Shown in pieces: positions 26,825 through 34,833 of a stretch of DNA of 41,878 bases. The stretch spans positions 1 to 41,878 of the forward strand of contig JANQLN010000020.1 in NCBI GenBank assembly GCA_028280575.1, written 5' to 3'. The stretch's first letter is position 1. Every line of letters starts with the position of its first letter. A program made the position numbers and the translations under genes. Source of the stretch: Clostridia bacterium. GTDB taxonomy: Bacteria; Bacillota; Clostridia; Acetivibrionales; STF1-152. A model generated the notes under the pieces. The model searched no databases. It was not told where the DNA came from and worked only from the letters and a program-made list of their open reading frames with translations.

Positions 26825-26959
26825 AAAATTATGCGGTGATAAGTCATGATAAGTGAAGCAGTAAATCCGATACATTTTGTTAGCTAACAAAAAAGCCTTA
26901 GCTTTAGGCTCGTACATAGGGAGGGGTGTATATTTTAACTTTCCCTTACTTGACATAGG
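26825..26959 (+). repeat. promoter-region repeat, left copy (R1)
   Basis: This 135-bp stretch matches 28999-29135 in the same orientation at about 87% by hand alignment (about 16 substitutions and two 1-base gaps). It includes a perfect 14-bp palindrome (26877-26890), a small AGCCT/AGGCT hairpin (26894-26910) and a CGTACATAGGGAG block. The match stops at ACATAGG, just before where the right copy has its -10. It then runs into a fragment of the response-regulator gene. The rest of 26694-27100 is AT-rich spacer without genes. Confidence 0.85.
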
Positions 26960-26962
26960 ACC

Positions 26963-27002
26963 CGGTATTCAACAAAAATAAAAGCCGGAATAACAGTGAC
27001 GT
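26963..27002 (+). pseudogene. 40-nt relic of a YesN-type response-regulator gene
   Basis: These 40 bases match 30113-30152, inside the intact response-regulator gene, at 36 positions (mismatches at 26971, 26982, 26986 and 27000). It directly follows the left promoter repeat. In the intact locus the same two sequences are about 976 bases apart, so an internal deletion removed the -10, the start and the receiver domain of a former copy. No recognisable relic was found between 27003 and 27100. Confidence 0.75.
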
Positions 27003-27100
27003 CATAGAAAAAGATTTTATTTAATTCAATGTATGAAACAAACTTTTATTGTACTTTTTTGTTAGGAGTCCCAGGCAGAAGCCATGTATACAGATTTTCA

Positions 27101-27844
27101 TCATTCCCACTTAAATAGTTTTACTGATAGAGTCGCAAACAGCAGTAATATTCCTCCAAGAACCAGTACTTGAGTAGTGTAATCTGCAATACTGCTGCCA
27201 AGCCAGATACCTTTCATAAGTTCAACTCCATACGTCAGCGGTATTATCTTGGAAATTGATATCAAAGATTCAGGCATCATTTGAAGAGGCATGGTGGCTC
27301 CTGATAAAAACAGCATAGGAAAGTAGATAATATACGCAATCGCAGTAGCTGCCTTTGCATTTTTTGATACCGAGGCTATAAACAAACCAATGGAGAAAAT
27401 ACTTAACAATATTAAGATGAAAGCAGCAATTGCCTGTAAAACATTGCCAAAAAAATGGAGGTTAAAGACTATTTTTGCACATATGAGCAACAAAATCATA
27501 CCTGCAAAGGTGGTAATAGTATTTGCCGCTAACTGTGACAATAAGATTTCCATAGGCTTAACAGGTGTTATCATAAACCTTTTAAGTATTTTTCTATCTC
27601 TATACTGTGCCAGAGTAAGAGGTAATGTCATTATACCTGTCACCGCAATTATCATACAAATATATCCAGGAACTGATGCGTCAACCGCACCAAAACCATC
27701 ATTAAATTCGCTAGGTTCATTTCCATACATCGTTCCAAATAATAAAAGAATCATTACCGGAAAGGCCAGAGCAAAAAACAAAGTCAAAAAATCTCTGCTA
27801 ATTAGCTTCAACTCAACAGTTACAACTTTTGAAAACCTTCTCAT
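27101..27844 (-). CDS. ABC-2 type exporter permease (second exporter)
   Basis: A 247-residue membrane subunit with about six helices in the compact ABC2_membrane layout (no large extracellular loop): SRDFLTLFFALAFPVMILLLFG near the N-terminus, YIIYFPMLFLSGATMP in the fifth-helix region. Its start at 27844 shares one base with the stop of the ATPase gene (TAATG), so the two are translated together. Such ATPase/permease pairs export drugs, peptides or antibiotics. The substrate is not evident, and it is unrelated in sequence layout to the first exporter's permeases. Confidence 0.88.
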   Translation of the reverse strand: MRRFSKVVTVELKLISRDFLTLFFALAFPVMILLLFGTMYGNEPSEFNDGFGAVDASVPGYICMIIAVTGIMTLPLTLAQYRDRKILKRFMITPVKPMEILLSQLAANTITTFAGMILLLICAKIVFNLHFFGNVLQAIAAFILILLSIFSIGLFIASVSKNAKAATAIAYIIYFPMLFLSGATMPLQMMPESLISISKIIPLTYGVELMKGIWLGSSIADYTTQVLVLGGILLLFATLSVKLFKWE

Positions 27845-28758
27845 TATTCAGCTTCCTTCCACTCTTTACCTGTTAGCTTCAAATAGACATCCTCCAGGTT
27901 TGGTCTTATTATGTTTAATTTTTTATACTTCACATTATTTTGCTTAAAAGAGAGAATGATATCTCCAATTGCTTCTTCGTCTTTGAAGTATGCACTAACA
28001 CTGCCATTGCATTTTTCTACCCTGTTAACATTATCTATTTTACCAAGCAGAGATTCAACATCATCATTAGTTTCAAATATTAACTCAGTATCTATGTCTG
28101 CACTCTCAATTACACCATCAACATCATCCATAGCAATAATCTTACCCTCATGGATAATACATATCTTGTCACATAAATACTCTGCTTCTTCCATATAATG
28201 AGTTGTCATGAATACTGTCCTGCCTTCTTGTTGAAGTTCTTTAACACATTGCCACATATCATGCCTGGCACCTGGATCAAGTCCGGTGGTTAACTCATCT
28301 AAGAATATTACCTTGGGGTTTGAAATTAATGCGAGAATTATGGCTATCTTCTGCCTTTGTCCGCCGGAAAGCTCCGAGACATAAGATTTTACTTTATCAG
28401 CCAGACCAAAACGTTTTAGTAGCTTCACATAATCTGTAGGCGTTTTATACATGGTCATGAAAAGATCACACAGTTCATAAACCTTAATTTTATCTTGATA
28501 GGATGTCTCCTGCAGCTGAACTCCTATTTGGTTATAAAGCCTTTCATAGTCAACAGATGGGTCAAGTCCTAATATATTAACGCTTCCGCCATTTCTTTTT
28601 TTCAGGCCTATTATGCACTCTATAGTGGTACTTTTGCCTGCGCCGTTTGGTCCTAACATACCGAATATACAGCCCTCTTCAACTGTAAATGATATATTAT
28701 CCACCGCCAGAACAGATTTATATTGCTTTTTTAAATCTACAACTTCAATTACATTCAT
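27844..28758 (-). CDS. ABC exporter ATP-binding protein (second exporter)
   Basis: A 304-residue ATPase with Walker A GPNGAGKST near residue 38, signature LSGGQRQK near 134, Walker B VIFLDELTTGLDP (Leu replaces the usual Pro after Glu) and TTHYMEEAEYL for the H-loop. The C-terminal extension places it among NatA/CcmA-type multidrug exporters. A GGAG site lies close before the ATG at 28758. Its predicted promoter (28905-28934) is about 150 bases upstream with a dyad in the spacer. The pair sits exactly between the two promoter repeats, suggesting that it was inserted into, or left between, duplicated regulator loci. Confidence 0.92.
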   Translation of the reverse strand: MNVIEVVDLKKQYKSVLAVDNISFTVEEGCIFGMLGPNGAGKSTTIECIIGLKKRNGGSVNILGLDPSVDYERLYNQIGVQLQETSYQDKIKVYELCDLFMTMYKTPTDYVKLLKRFGLADKVKSYVSELSGGQRQKIAIILALISNPKVIFLDELTTGLDPGARHDMWQCVKELQQEGRTVFMTTHYMEEAEYLCDKICIIHEGKIIAMDDVDGVIESADIDTELIFETNDDVESLLGKIDNVNRVEKCNGSVSAYFKDEEAIGDIILSFKQNNVKYKKLNIIRPNLEDVYLKLTGKEWKEAE

Positions 28759-28904
28759 TTAACATACTCCATTATTTTTATCTCCAGTTTGGTCAAGCAA
28801 GCACCCAAAATCATATCACCGGCAATTTATCAAGATTATTTATAATATCTTCTCTTAATTATAGTATTCATAGCAACCACTTCCTGGATTTTTAATATAA
28901 TATT

Positions 28905-28934
28905 ATTATATCATCAGTAAAGTACTGATGTCGA
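28905..28934 (-). promoter_or_regulatory. predicted promoter of the second exporter with a perfect dyad in the spacer
   Basis: On the minus strand TCGACA (28934-28929), 18 bases, TATAAT (28910-28905). The spacer and the edge of the -35 consist of CATCAGTA-AAG-TACTGATG (28912-28930), an 8-bp perfect inverted repeat. This position suits a local repressor or a MerR-type activator. No such regulator gene lies in the window. The rest of 28759-28998 is AT-rich leader and spacer. Confidence 0.5.
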
Positions 28935-28998
28935 ACATTTTTTTGCCTATGGTTATTCATAAACTATATATTTGCATAATCTTTATTATTTGTATTTT

Positions 28999-29135
28999 AA
29001 AATTACATGGTGATGAGTCATGATAGGTGAAACAGTAAAATCCAATACATTCTGTCAGCTGACAAAAAAGCCTTAGCTTTAGGCCCGTACATAGGGAGCG
29101 CTGCATATTTTAACTTGCCCGTACTTGTACATAGG
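28999..29135 (+). repeat. promoter-region repeat, right copy (R2)
   Basis: The counterpart of 26825-26959, lying just upstream of the intact response-regulator gene. Its palindrome TGTCAGCTGACA (29053-29064) differs from the left copy's at symmetric positions, so the dyad symmetry is kept. It runs into the -35/-10 of the regulator promoter. Confidence 0.85.
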
Positions 29136-29144
29136 TGTTATAAT
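29115..29144 (+). promoter_or_regulatory. promoter of the two-component regulator operon
   Basis: TTGCCC (29115-29120), 18-base spacer, TATAAT (29139-29144), about 40 bases before the start codon. The conserved palindrome lies about 50 bases farther upstream, a suitable place for an activator. Confidence 0.6.
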
Positions 29145-29184
29145 CATAAATGTGAAAACACTTTTAGTAAGGGAGCACGTTTGC

Positions 29185-30795
29185 ATGTACAAAGTACTTA
29201 TTGTCGACGACGAGTACCTTATCCGGGAAGGTCTTGCAAAGGAAGTACCGTGGCATGAGATGGGATTTGAAATTTCGGGTACTGCTGCAAACAGCCGGGA
29301 GGCTATTGCCTGTATCGAAAAAATAGTTCCCCATGTGGTGCTTACAGATGTGAAAATGCCGGTAATGGACGGCATAGAGCTTTGTAAAGTGCTCAAATAC
29401 AGGTACCCCCATATCAAAACCGTTATTCTCAGTGGTTATGGAGAATTTGAGTACGCTCAGAAAGCTATTGAGTACAATGTCCATTCATACATTTTAAAAC
29501 CTCTTAATGTAGATGATTTACTGGAGCTTTTCCAAAACATTTATAATGAACTTCAAATACAGAGCAGGGGTGAAAAGAATATAAGCGCATCGGAAGACGG
29601 CCTTAATATCGACAGGGATGAAATGACGGAATATGTATTTTTAAAGCTTTTAAGCAGGGAATTTAATGATTATGCCAGGTGTGGAGAAGAACTTGCTAAA
29701 GTAGGGTTTGACGCCAAAAACAAGTATTACTGTATAATGGCTTTCAGCTACAGCAATATTGAGAAAAAAGCTGACGGGAAGACATCGTCCGAAAGCCTGC
29801 TTCGGCTTGCTAAATGCTGCTTAAGACAATCAGGCTTTGAAGCTTTATATCTGGACGGCATATTTTATATTGTCATATGCTCTGATAAACCGATAGCTCA
29901 AAGAGATCAGAACCATTTTTCAAAGAAATTCAAAGACTTTATGGAAGAAAAACTGAACATTGGAGATACCGGCGGGACAAATATTATAAGCATGGGTGTG
30001 AGCAGTGTGTGCAGGGATCTGGCACAGTTAAGACACTCTGCTGATGAAGCGGCTGCCGCATTAAACTATAGGTATTACTCCGGAGAGGGCAGTGTAATTT
30101 TCTATAAGGAGTCGGTATTCGACAAAAATAAGAGCTGGAATAACAGTGAAGTGGAAACTGCTGTTAATAATATCTCCGCAGGTCTTTTAAACAATTGCTC
30201 ATATACCGTGGTTTCAACCTTGAAAGGTCTGTTTTCTTATTTATCATCAGTGAATATCCTGGATAAAAACAGGCTCCATATAAAATTTATACAGATATAT
30301 TCTGCCATAGCTGCAGAAATAAAGAAAGAGTATATTTTCATTACCGTTTTGACTGAAGATGAATTTTATAACAGGATTTCAGGCTGTGAGACCTTTAAAA
30401 AGCTTGAAGATTTATTTAAGGATGCTGTCCTTGAAATTGAAGCTCAGATAAAGGACTATAACCTGACCAGTTATAAATACCGGTTTATTCAGAAGGTAAA
30501 AAGATATATTGACTCCAATTATTCCGACAGACTTTCGCTGGACCGGCTTTCCCGGGATTTTTTTATAAATTCTACGTATCTTAGCAGAATTTTCAAAGAG
30601 GAAGCAGATGAAAACCTTTCGGATTACATTTTGAGTGTTCGCATGGAAAATGCAAAAAGGATGTTGAATACATCGGACGCAAAGGTGCAGGACATATCAA
30701 AGCAGGTAGGATATGTAGATTACAGGCACTTTTGTACTGTTTTTAAAAAGGTAACGGGCATGACGCCTCTTCAATATAGAATTAAGTCCGTATGA
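29185..30795 (+). CDS. YesN-type response regulator with AraC DNA-binding domain
   Basis: A 536-residue cytoplasmic regulator. Residues 1-120 are a receiver domain (acidic pocket Asp9/Asp10, phosphoacceptor Asp55 in LTDVKMP, Lys105 in YILKPLN). The middle of about 300 residues is the variable YesN region. The last 100 are an AraC-type double helix-turn-helix (LSLDRLSRDFFINSTYLSRIFK and ISKQVGYVDYRHFCTVFKK spanning it, ending GMTPLQYR). The start is the ATG at 29185, nine bases after AAGGGAG; an upstream in-frame start at 29125 covers the promoter. It is followed at 23 bases by its kinase and likely activates the sugar genes from 33679 onward. Confidence 0.95.
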   Translation: MYKVLIVDDEYLIREGLAKEVPWHEMGFEISGTAANSREAIACIEKIVPHVVLTDVKMPVMDGIELCKVLKYRYPHIKTVILSGYGEFEYAQKAIEYNVHSYILKPLNVDDLLELFQNIYNELQIQSRGEKNISASEDGLNIDRDEMTEYVFLKLLSREFNDYARCGEELAKVGFDAKNKYYCIMAFSYSNIEKKADGKTSSESLLRLAKCCLRQSGFEALYLDGIFYIVICSDKPIAQRDQNHFSKKFKDFMEEKLNIGDTGGTNIISMGVSSVCRDLAQLRHSADEAAAALNYRYYSGEGSVIFYKESVFDKNKSWNNSEVETAVNNISAGLLNNCSYTVVSTLKGLFSYLSSVNILDKNRLHIKFIQIYSAIAAEIKKEYIFITVLTEDEFYNRISGCETFKKLEDLFKDAVLEIEAQIKDYNLTSYKYRFIQKVKRYIDSNYSDRLSLDRLSRDFFINSTYLSRIFKEEADENLSDYILSVRMENAKRMLNTSDAKVQDISKQVGYVDYRHFCTVFKKVTGMTPLQYRIKSV

Positions 30796-30818
30796 TTTAA
30801 TAAATTAGAGGATTGAAA

Positions 30819-33587
30819 ATGAAAAACAGGTTGATTGACAACGGAAAATTTGCCGTAAATTATAAAAATATTATAGTTATTACATCTGTTTTTCTTGCGG
30901 CCGTCTTTTTAACGGCAGCTGCCGTACAGTCATATCTGAGCACCAAAGGATATATTCTTGATAAACTTAACAGCATCAATATCGGTATAGTTGAACAGAC
31001 GGCAAATACAATTGAAAATAATTTCAGCCAGCTTGAAAAGATAACCAAATATATTGCATCGGACGATATACTCATCGATTACATCCGGCAGTATGAGTCC
31101 AGCTCTGCAGGAAGCAAACCGGCTCTGCTTCATAATATTAAATCCAGGATAGGTATCATGAATCAATTTAATAAGCTCATATATAACGTAGTTGTTGTAA
31201 CAGACAGCACTATAATATTACCGGGTGCCGACCGGGGTGTGTACAACCTTAGCTACCCGTCTTTAAAGCGGTCGGAATATATGAAGTATATCAGCCAAGC
31301 TTTTAACGGTAAGGCGGTATTGATACCTCCGCTTAAAAGCAAGCCTGACAATCTTTCCAAAAATGGTTTCGGCTATATTGAAAGCAGGTATTGTTATGCC
31401 AGTGTAATTAAGAGAGGCGGCAGTGAGTATGGATGTGTTTTTGTACTTATAGAGCCGGAAGTGATTGACGGCATGTTAAGCAATAGCTGTTTTTTGATAG
31501 ATGAGACGAGAATTGTTGCCTCAAGTGCTGGTGTTGGAGAAAGGTATACTGACCTGGTGTTTAGAACCGGTTTACCGGAGCCTGCCAAGGAAACAAAGTT
31601 TTTCGAGAACTCCGGCTTTAAGATATACTGCAGATATTTGACAACTATTGGTATGAGTGTTGTTTTCATACAGAAAAATTCGGATTTTGCCAATAGTATT
31701 AACAAATACGGCGGTTATCTCTTTATTACTTTAATAATTATAATTCTGCTGGCTTTATTTCTATCAAGAATAATATCCAGCAAGATAATTTTCCCGTTAA
31801 AGCAGCTGATTATAAACGTCAAAAATTATGTATATGAAAATGGTCCCAAACCTTATAAAAGGGTTATTAGAAACGAAAGAAGAGGTCTTTCGTTAAGGGA
31901 GAGCATACTTGGGTATCTTATGGGTGTTATAATAGTGCCTGTAAGTGTTTATCTGGTAATTTCGTATTTTGCCAGCTGCAATATTATTGAATCCTATGTT
32001 GTCAACTCTTACTCCGGTGCTTTTAGACAGGCAGTTGAAAATGTCAATTATTTTATTAATACAAAGGAAAAAATTATGAAAAATATTATTTTTAATATTA
32101 CCCTTCAAGAATCTCTGAGCAGGATACACAGCCCTAAAGATGTCAGGATGATTGTAGAGAGCTCATTGAAGCTGGGGAGCGGAAGAGATGAGATATTTAT
32201 ATATAAGAATGACAAAGAAATTTTTTTCACAAATTCAAACGAGGATTCCAATACTGTAATAAATAAAAAAATGCTGGAGGAATGTGGATACAAAAGAGGG
32301 ATAACCTCATGGTTCGACACTGCAAAGGATGAGTATGGAAGGTCCCTTCTAAACCTGGTCATAAAAATAAACAGCCTTGAGGACTTCAACAATATAGGCT
32401 TCCTTCAATGCCAGATTGCGGAATACGAACTGGAAAACATATATAAGAACATCATAGAAAAAGATACCCGTATTTTTATTGTGAATGAGAACGGCACGAT
32501 TATATCCCATACCGATAAAAATCTGTTACATGCAAACGTTGATATACACAATATAATCAATGGTAATGAAAATAGAAAAGCAGCAGGGGACAAATTTATT
32601 CTGCATAAGAAGTTACTGAACACGCCATGGTATCTTGTAGGAGAATACTCTTTTGATTTGATGGGCAGAAGCAGGCGGACTTTGCTGTATGAAAGAATTT
32701 ATATTTTTACATTAATGCTGCTTTTAAATATAATTATTGCTTTTGTTTTTGCATTCAGCCTGACAGGTTCCCTTGACAAAATGAACAGATTACTGCGAAA
32801 AATGAGAATAAAAAATTCAAAAATCATATTCCCCCAAAACAGCTCTGTAACAGAAATAAATGAACTGGGAAATGCATTTAACGAAATGATTTTAAAAAAC
32901 GAACAGCTTATAGACCAGCTGCTGAGTTCCGCGAAAAAGCATGCTGAGCTGGAAAACAGAAAAAGAGAATCGGAGCTGACGGCTTTGCAGTTTCAAATAA
33001 ATCCGCATTTTTTGTATAATACTTTTGAAAGCATAAACTGGCTGATAAAGCGCGAGCGGAAAAAGGATGCGGTAGAGATGATCAATTCCTTGAGCTGTTT
33101 TTTCAGGCATGTTGCCCGTTCTGACGATCCCGTAGTAATGATTTCTGAAGAAATTGAGCACATAAACCACTATATAAAAATAATGAAAATGAGGTATGGC
33201 GACCAGATAGATTTCATATGGGATATAGACCAAGAGCTTATGGCCTGCAAAACAATACGTCTTTCACTCCAGCCTGTCATAGAGAATGCCATATACCACG
33301 GGATTCACCCCAAACAAAGTGAAGGTATAATTGAAGTTGGATGTAAGACTTCCGAAGATGGAAGCAGCGTAATCTTTTCTGTCACCGATAATGGTATGGG
33401 AATACCGGAAAACATTATTAAAAAAGTTGCAGAGGAGATAGACAACGATGAAGCAAAAGGCAGTATAGGTCTTCACAATATACAGAGCAGAATCAAACTG
33501 TATTTCGGGAAAAAGTACGGTATAAGCATTTTCAGCAGGGAGGGTATCGGTACAACAGTGGAAATTCTTATACCTAAAAACCTGTGA
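30819..33587 (+). CDS. YesM-type sensor histidine kinase with two tandem sensor modules
   Basis: A 922-residue membrane kinase, much longer than the usual ~600. Four membrane segments lie near residues 16-40, 298-320, 362-385 and 626-648, so there are two extracellular sensor regions (about 41-297 and 386-625). After the second helix a HAMP-like stub (ISSKIIFPLKQL) is followed by an apparent restart of a YesM kinase. The kinase end has the YesM H-box QINPHFLYNTFESINWL (His at about 730), PVIENAIYHG and the ATP-lid motifs DNGMGI and GSIGLHN. The start is the ATG at 30819 with AGAGGA ahead. It pairs with the response regulator just upstream and probably senses an extracellular glycan or binding protein. 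Confidence 0.93.
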   Translation: MKNRLIDNGKFAVNYKNIIVITSVFLAAVFLTAAAVQSYLSTKGYILDKLNSINIGIVEQTANTIENNFSQLEKITKYIASDDILIDYIRQYESSSAGSKPALLHNIKSRIGIMNQFNKLIYNVVVVTDSTIILPGADRGVYNLSYPSLKRSEYMKYISQAFNGKAVLIPPLKSKPDNLSKNGFGYIESRYCYASVIKRGGSEYGCVFVLIEPEVIDGMLSNSCFLIDETRIVASSAGVGERYTDLVFRTGLPEPAKETKFFENSGFKIYCRYLTTIGMSVVFIQKNSDFANSINKYGGYLFITLIIIILLALFLSRIISSKIIFPLKQLIINVKNYVYENGPKPYKRVIRNERRGLSLRESILGYLMGVIIVPVSVYLVISYFASCNIIESYVVNSYSGAFRQAVENVNYFINTKEKIMKNIIFNITLQESLSRIHSPKDVRMIVESSLKLGSGRDEIFIYKNDKEIFFTNSNEDSNTVINKKMLEECGYKRGITSWFDTAKDEYGRSLLNLVIKINSLEDFNNIGFLQCQIAEYELENIYKNIIEKDTRIFIVNENGTIISHTDKNLLHANVDIHNIINGNENRKAAGDKFILHKKLLNTPWYLVGEYSFDLMGRSRRTLLYERIYIFTLMLLLNIIIAFVFAFSLTGSLDKMNRLLRKMRIKNSKIIFPQNSSVTEINELGNAFNEMILKNEQLIDQLLSSAKKHAELENRKRESELTALQFQINPHFLYNTFESINWLIKRERKKDAVEMINSLSCFFRHVARSDDPVVMISEEIEHINHYIKIMKMRYGDQIDFIWDIDQELMACKTIRLSLQPVIENAIYHGIHPKQSEGIIEVGCKTSEDGSSVIFSVTDNGMGIPENIIKKVAEEIDNDEAKGSIGLHNIQSRIKLYFGKKYGISIFSREGIGTTVEILIPKNL

Positions 33588-33678
33588 CAAATCCGTAAAA
33601 ATTTTAAACAATAGAAAAAAAAACAAACACATTTTTTTCACTTCCACTGTTATACTTTTAATATGGAGGGATTATCAA

Positions 33679-34779
33679 ATGGCAATTACAAAATATTTAT
33701 CCGGAGAATCTGACTTTTTTAAAGGCAGGAGGGGACGATTGAAAAGGTATCTTGTTTGTTCAATGCAGGGTTACTTTCCCGTACTTGTGAAGACCGGCCC
33801 CCAATCTCTTGCAGTAATATATAGAACCGGTGGAACCCATGTCAGTATATCCGCTACCCTTGCTGTTTCAACTTCTGGTGACGGTGGAAAGAGCTGGTCC
33901 GATCCTGTGGAAATAACTCCTAGATGGGAGGACGCAAGGAATCCTGCATTTGGGGTGAATGACAGCGGCGAACTTGTTGCAGCTTTCTGGAAGGCCGAAC
34001 AGGCATATGGCCTCTGTGATGGAAAGATTGTATGGGCAGGCAGTGAAAAGCGTAAAAAAGCGAGAGGCAAAATGAGCAGTTATACAACAATAAGCTCCGA
34101 CAGCGGAAGGACATGGAGTGAGCCGGTGCCTTTTGAATTAAAAAATATCAAGTGGGGTTCTCCCTACGGCAGGATTGTAAATGCCCCCGACGGGACAATG
34201 CTTATGAGCTTTTACGGAGTCGAGGAGGGTGACGGGTCCGGAGAAGGAAACACAATCTGTATAATAAGAAGTAAAGACGGGGGAATAACTTGGGGGGACG
34301 AGTCCATAGTGGCCCGGGGTTTTAATGAAACCTCTTTTGCTTTTATGGCTGACGGCGCTCTTGTGGCCTCAGCCAGGAGTATGGGGGGCTTTGTTTCCGT
34401 TCTTTTCAGCAAGGATAACGGTTACAGCTGGAGCGGACCGGAGCAGATAACACGCAAATCTGAGCACCCGGCTGACCTGACATTGCTGCAAAGCGGCAAA
34501 CTTCTTATGACATACGGGAGAAGGTTAAGGCCAATGGGGTGCGGTGCCCTGGTAAGTGAAGATAGTGGTAAGACATGGAATACGGATACTGAAGTGCTTC
34601 TTGCAGGTGACGGGATTAAAAATACGGACCTCGGGTACCCTTCCACAGTGCAGCTGGATGACGGGACTATTGTGACCGTCCTGTACTATGCAAGCGGCTC
34701 GGAGATGTCGGACGGTCACCGCGGCTGGGGAGACGTTTCATGTCAGGCTATACACTATGGCGAAAAAAATATCTCTTGA
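33679..34779 (+). CDS. BNR/Asp-box repeat protein, sialidase-like fold
   Basis: A 366-residue beta-propeller protein. Five Asp boxes (S-x-D-x-G-x-[TS]-W or close variants) are visible: SGDGGKSW, SSDSGRTW, SKDGGITW, SKDNGYSW and SEDSGKTW. This is the sialidase-superfamily fold. I do not see the Arg-Ile-Pro motif of classical GH33 sialidases (YRTGG stands in that region), so the activity may not be sialidase. No signal peptide, so it acts on imported sugar. GGAGGG lies upstream of the ATG. A TATACT at 33651-33656 without a proper -35 suggests an activator-dependent promoter. First gene of the second sugar-uptake set. Confidence 0.85.
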   Translation: MAITKYLSGESDFFKGRRGRLKRYLVCSMQGYFPVLVKTGPQSLAVIYRTGGTHVSISATLAVSTSGDGGKSWSDPVEITPRWEDARNPAFGVNDSGELVAAFWKAEQAYGLCDGKIVWAGSEKRKKARGKMSSYTTISSDSGRTWSEPVPFELKNIKWGSPYGRIVNAPDGTMLMSFYGVEEGDGSGEGNTICIIRSKDGGITWGDESIVARGFNETSFAFMADGALVASARSMGGFVSVLFSKDNGYSWSGPEQITRKSEHPADLTLLQSGKLLMTYGRRLRPMGCGALVSEDSGKTWNTDTEVLLAGDGIKNTDLGYPSTVQLDDGTIVTVLYYASGSEMSDGHRGWGDVSCQAIHYGEKNIS

Positions 34780-34833
34780 ATTTTAATTTTCTTACAGCCA
34801 TATTGCAAAATAAAGGGGAAAAGAGGAAAATAA

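Noticed and set aside
26877-26890. Rex redox operator
   Set aside because: The outer TTGTTA/TAACAA halves agree, but the total length is 14 rather than 18 bases and the right copy departs from the consensus.
26825-26959. Riboswitch (for example a cyclic di-GMP class) in the promoter repeats
   Set aside because: The conserved block lies upstream of the -35/-10 in the right copy, so it is not in the regulator mRNA. The sequence does not match the riboswitch consensus patterns I know.
28912-28930. Definite MerR-type operator
   Set aside because: Spacer length and position fit, but no regulator gene or known motif supports one family over another; kept only as an unassigned dyad.
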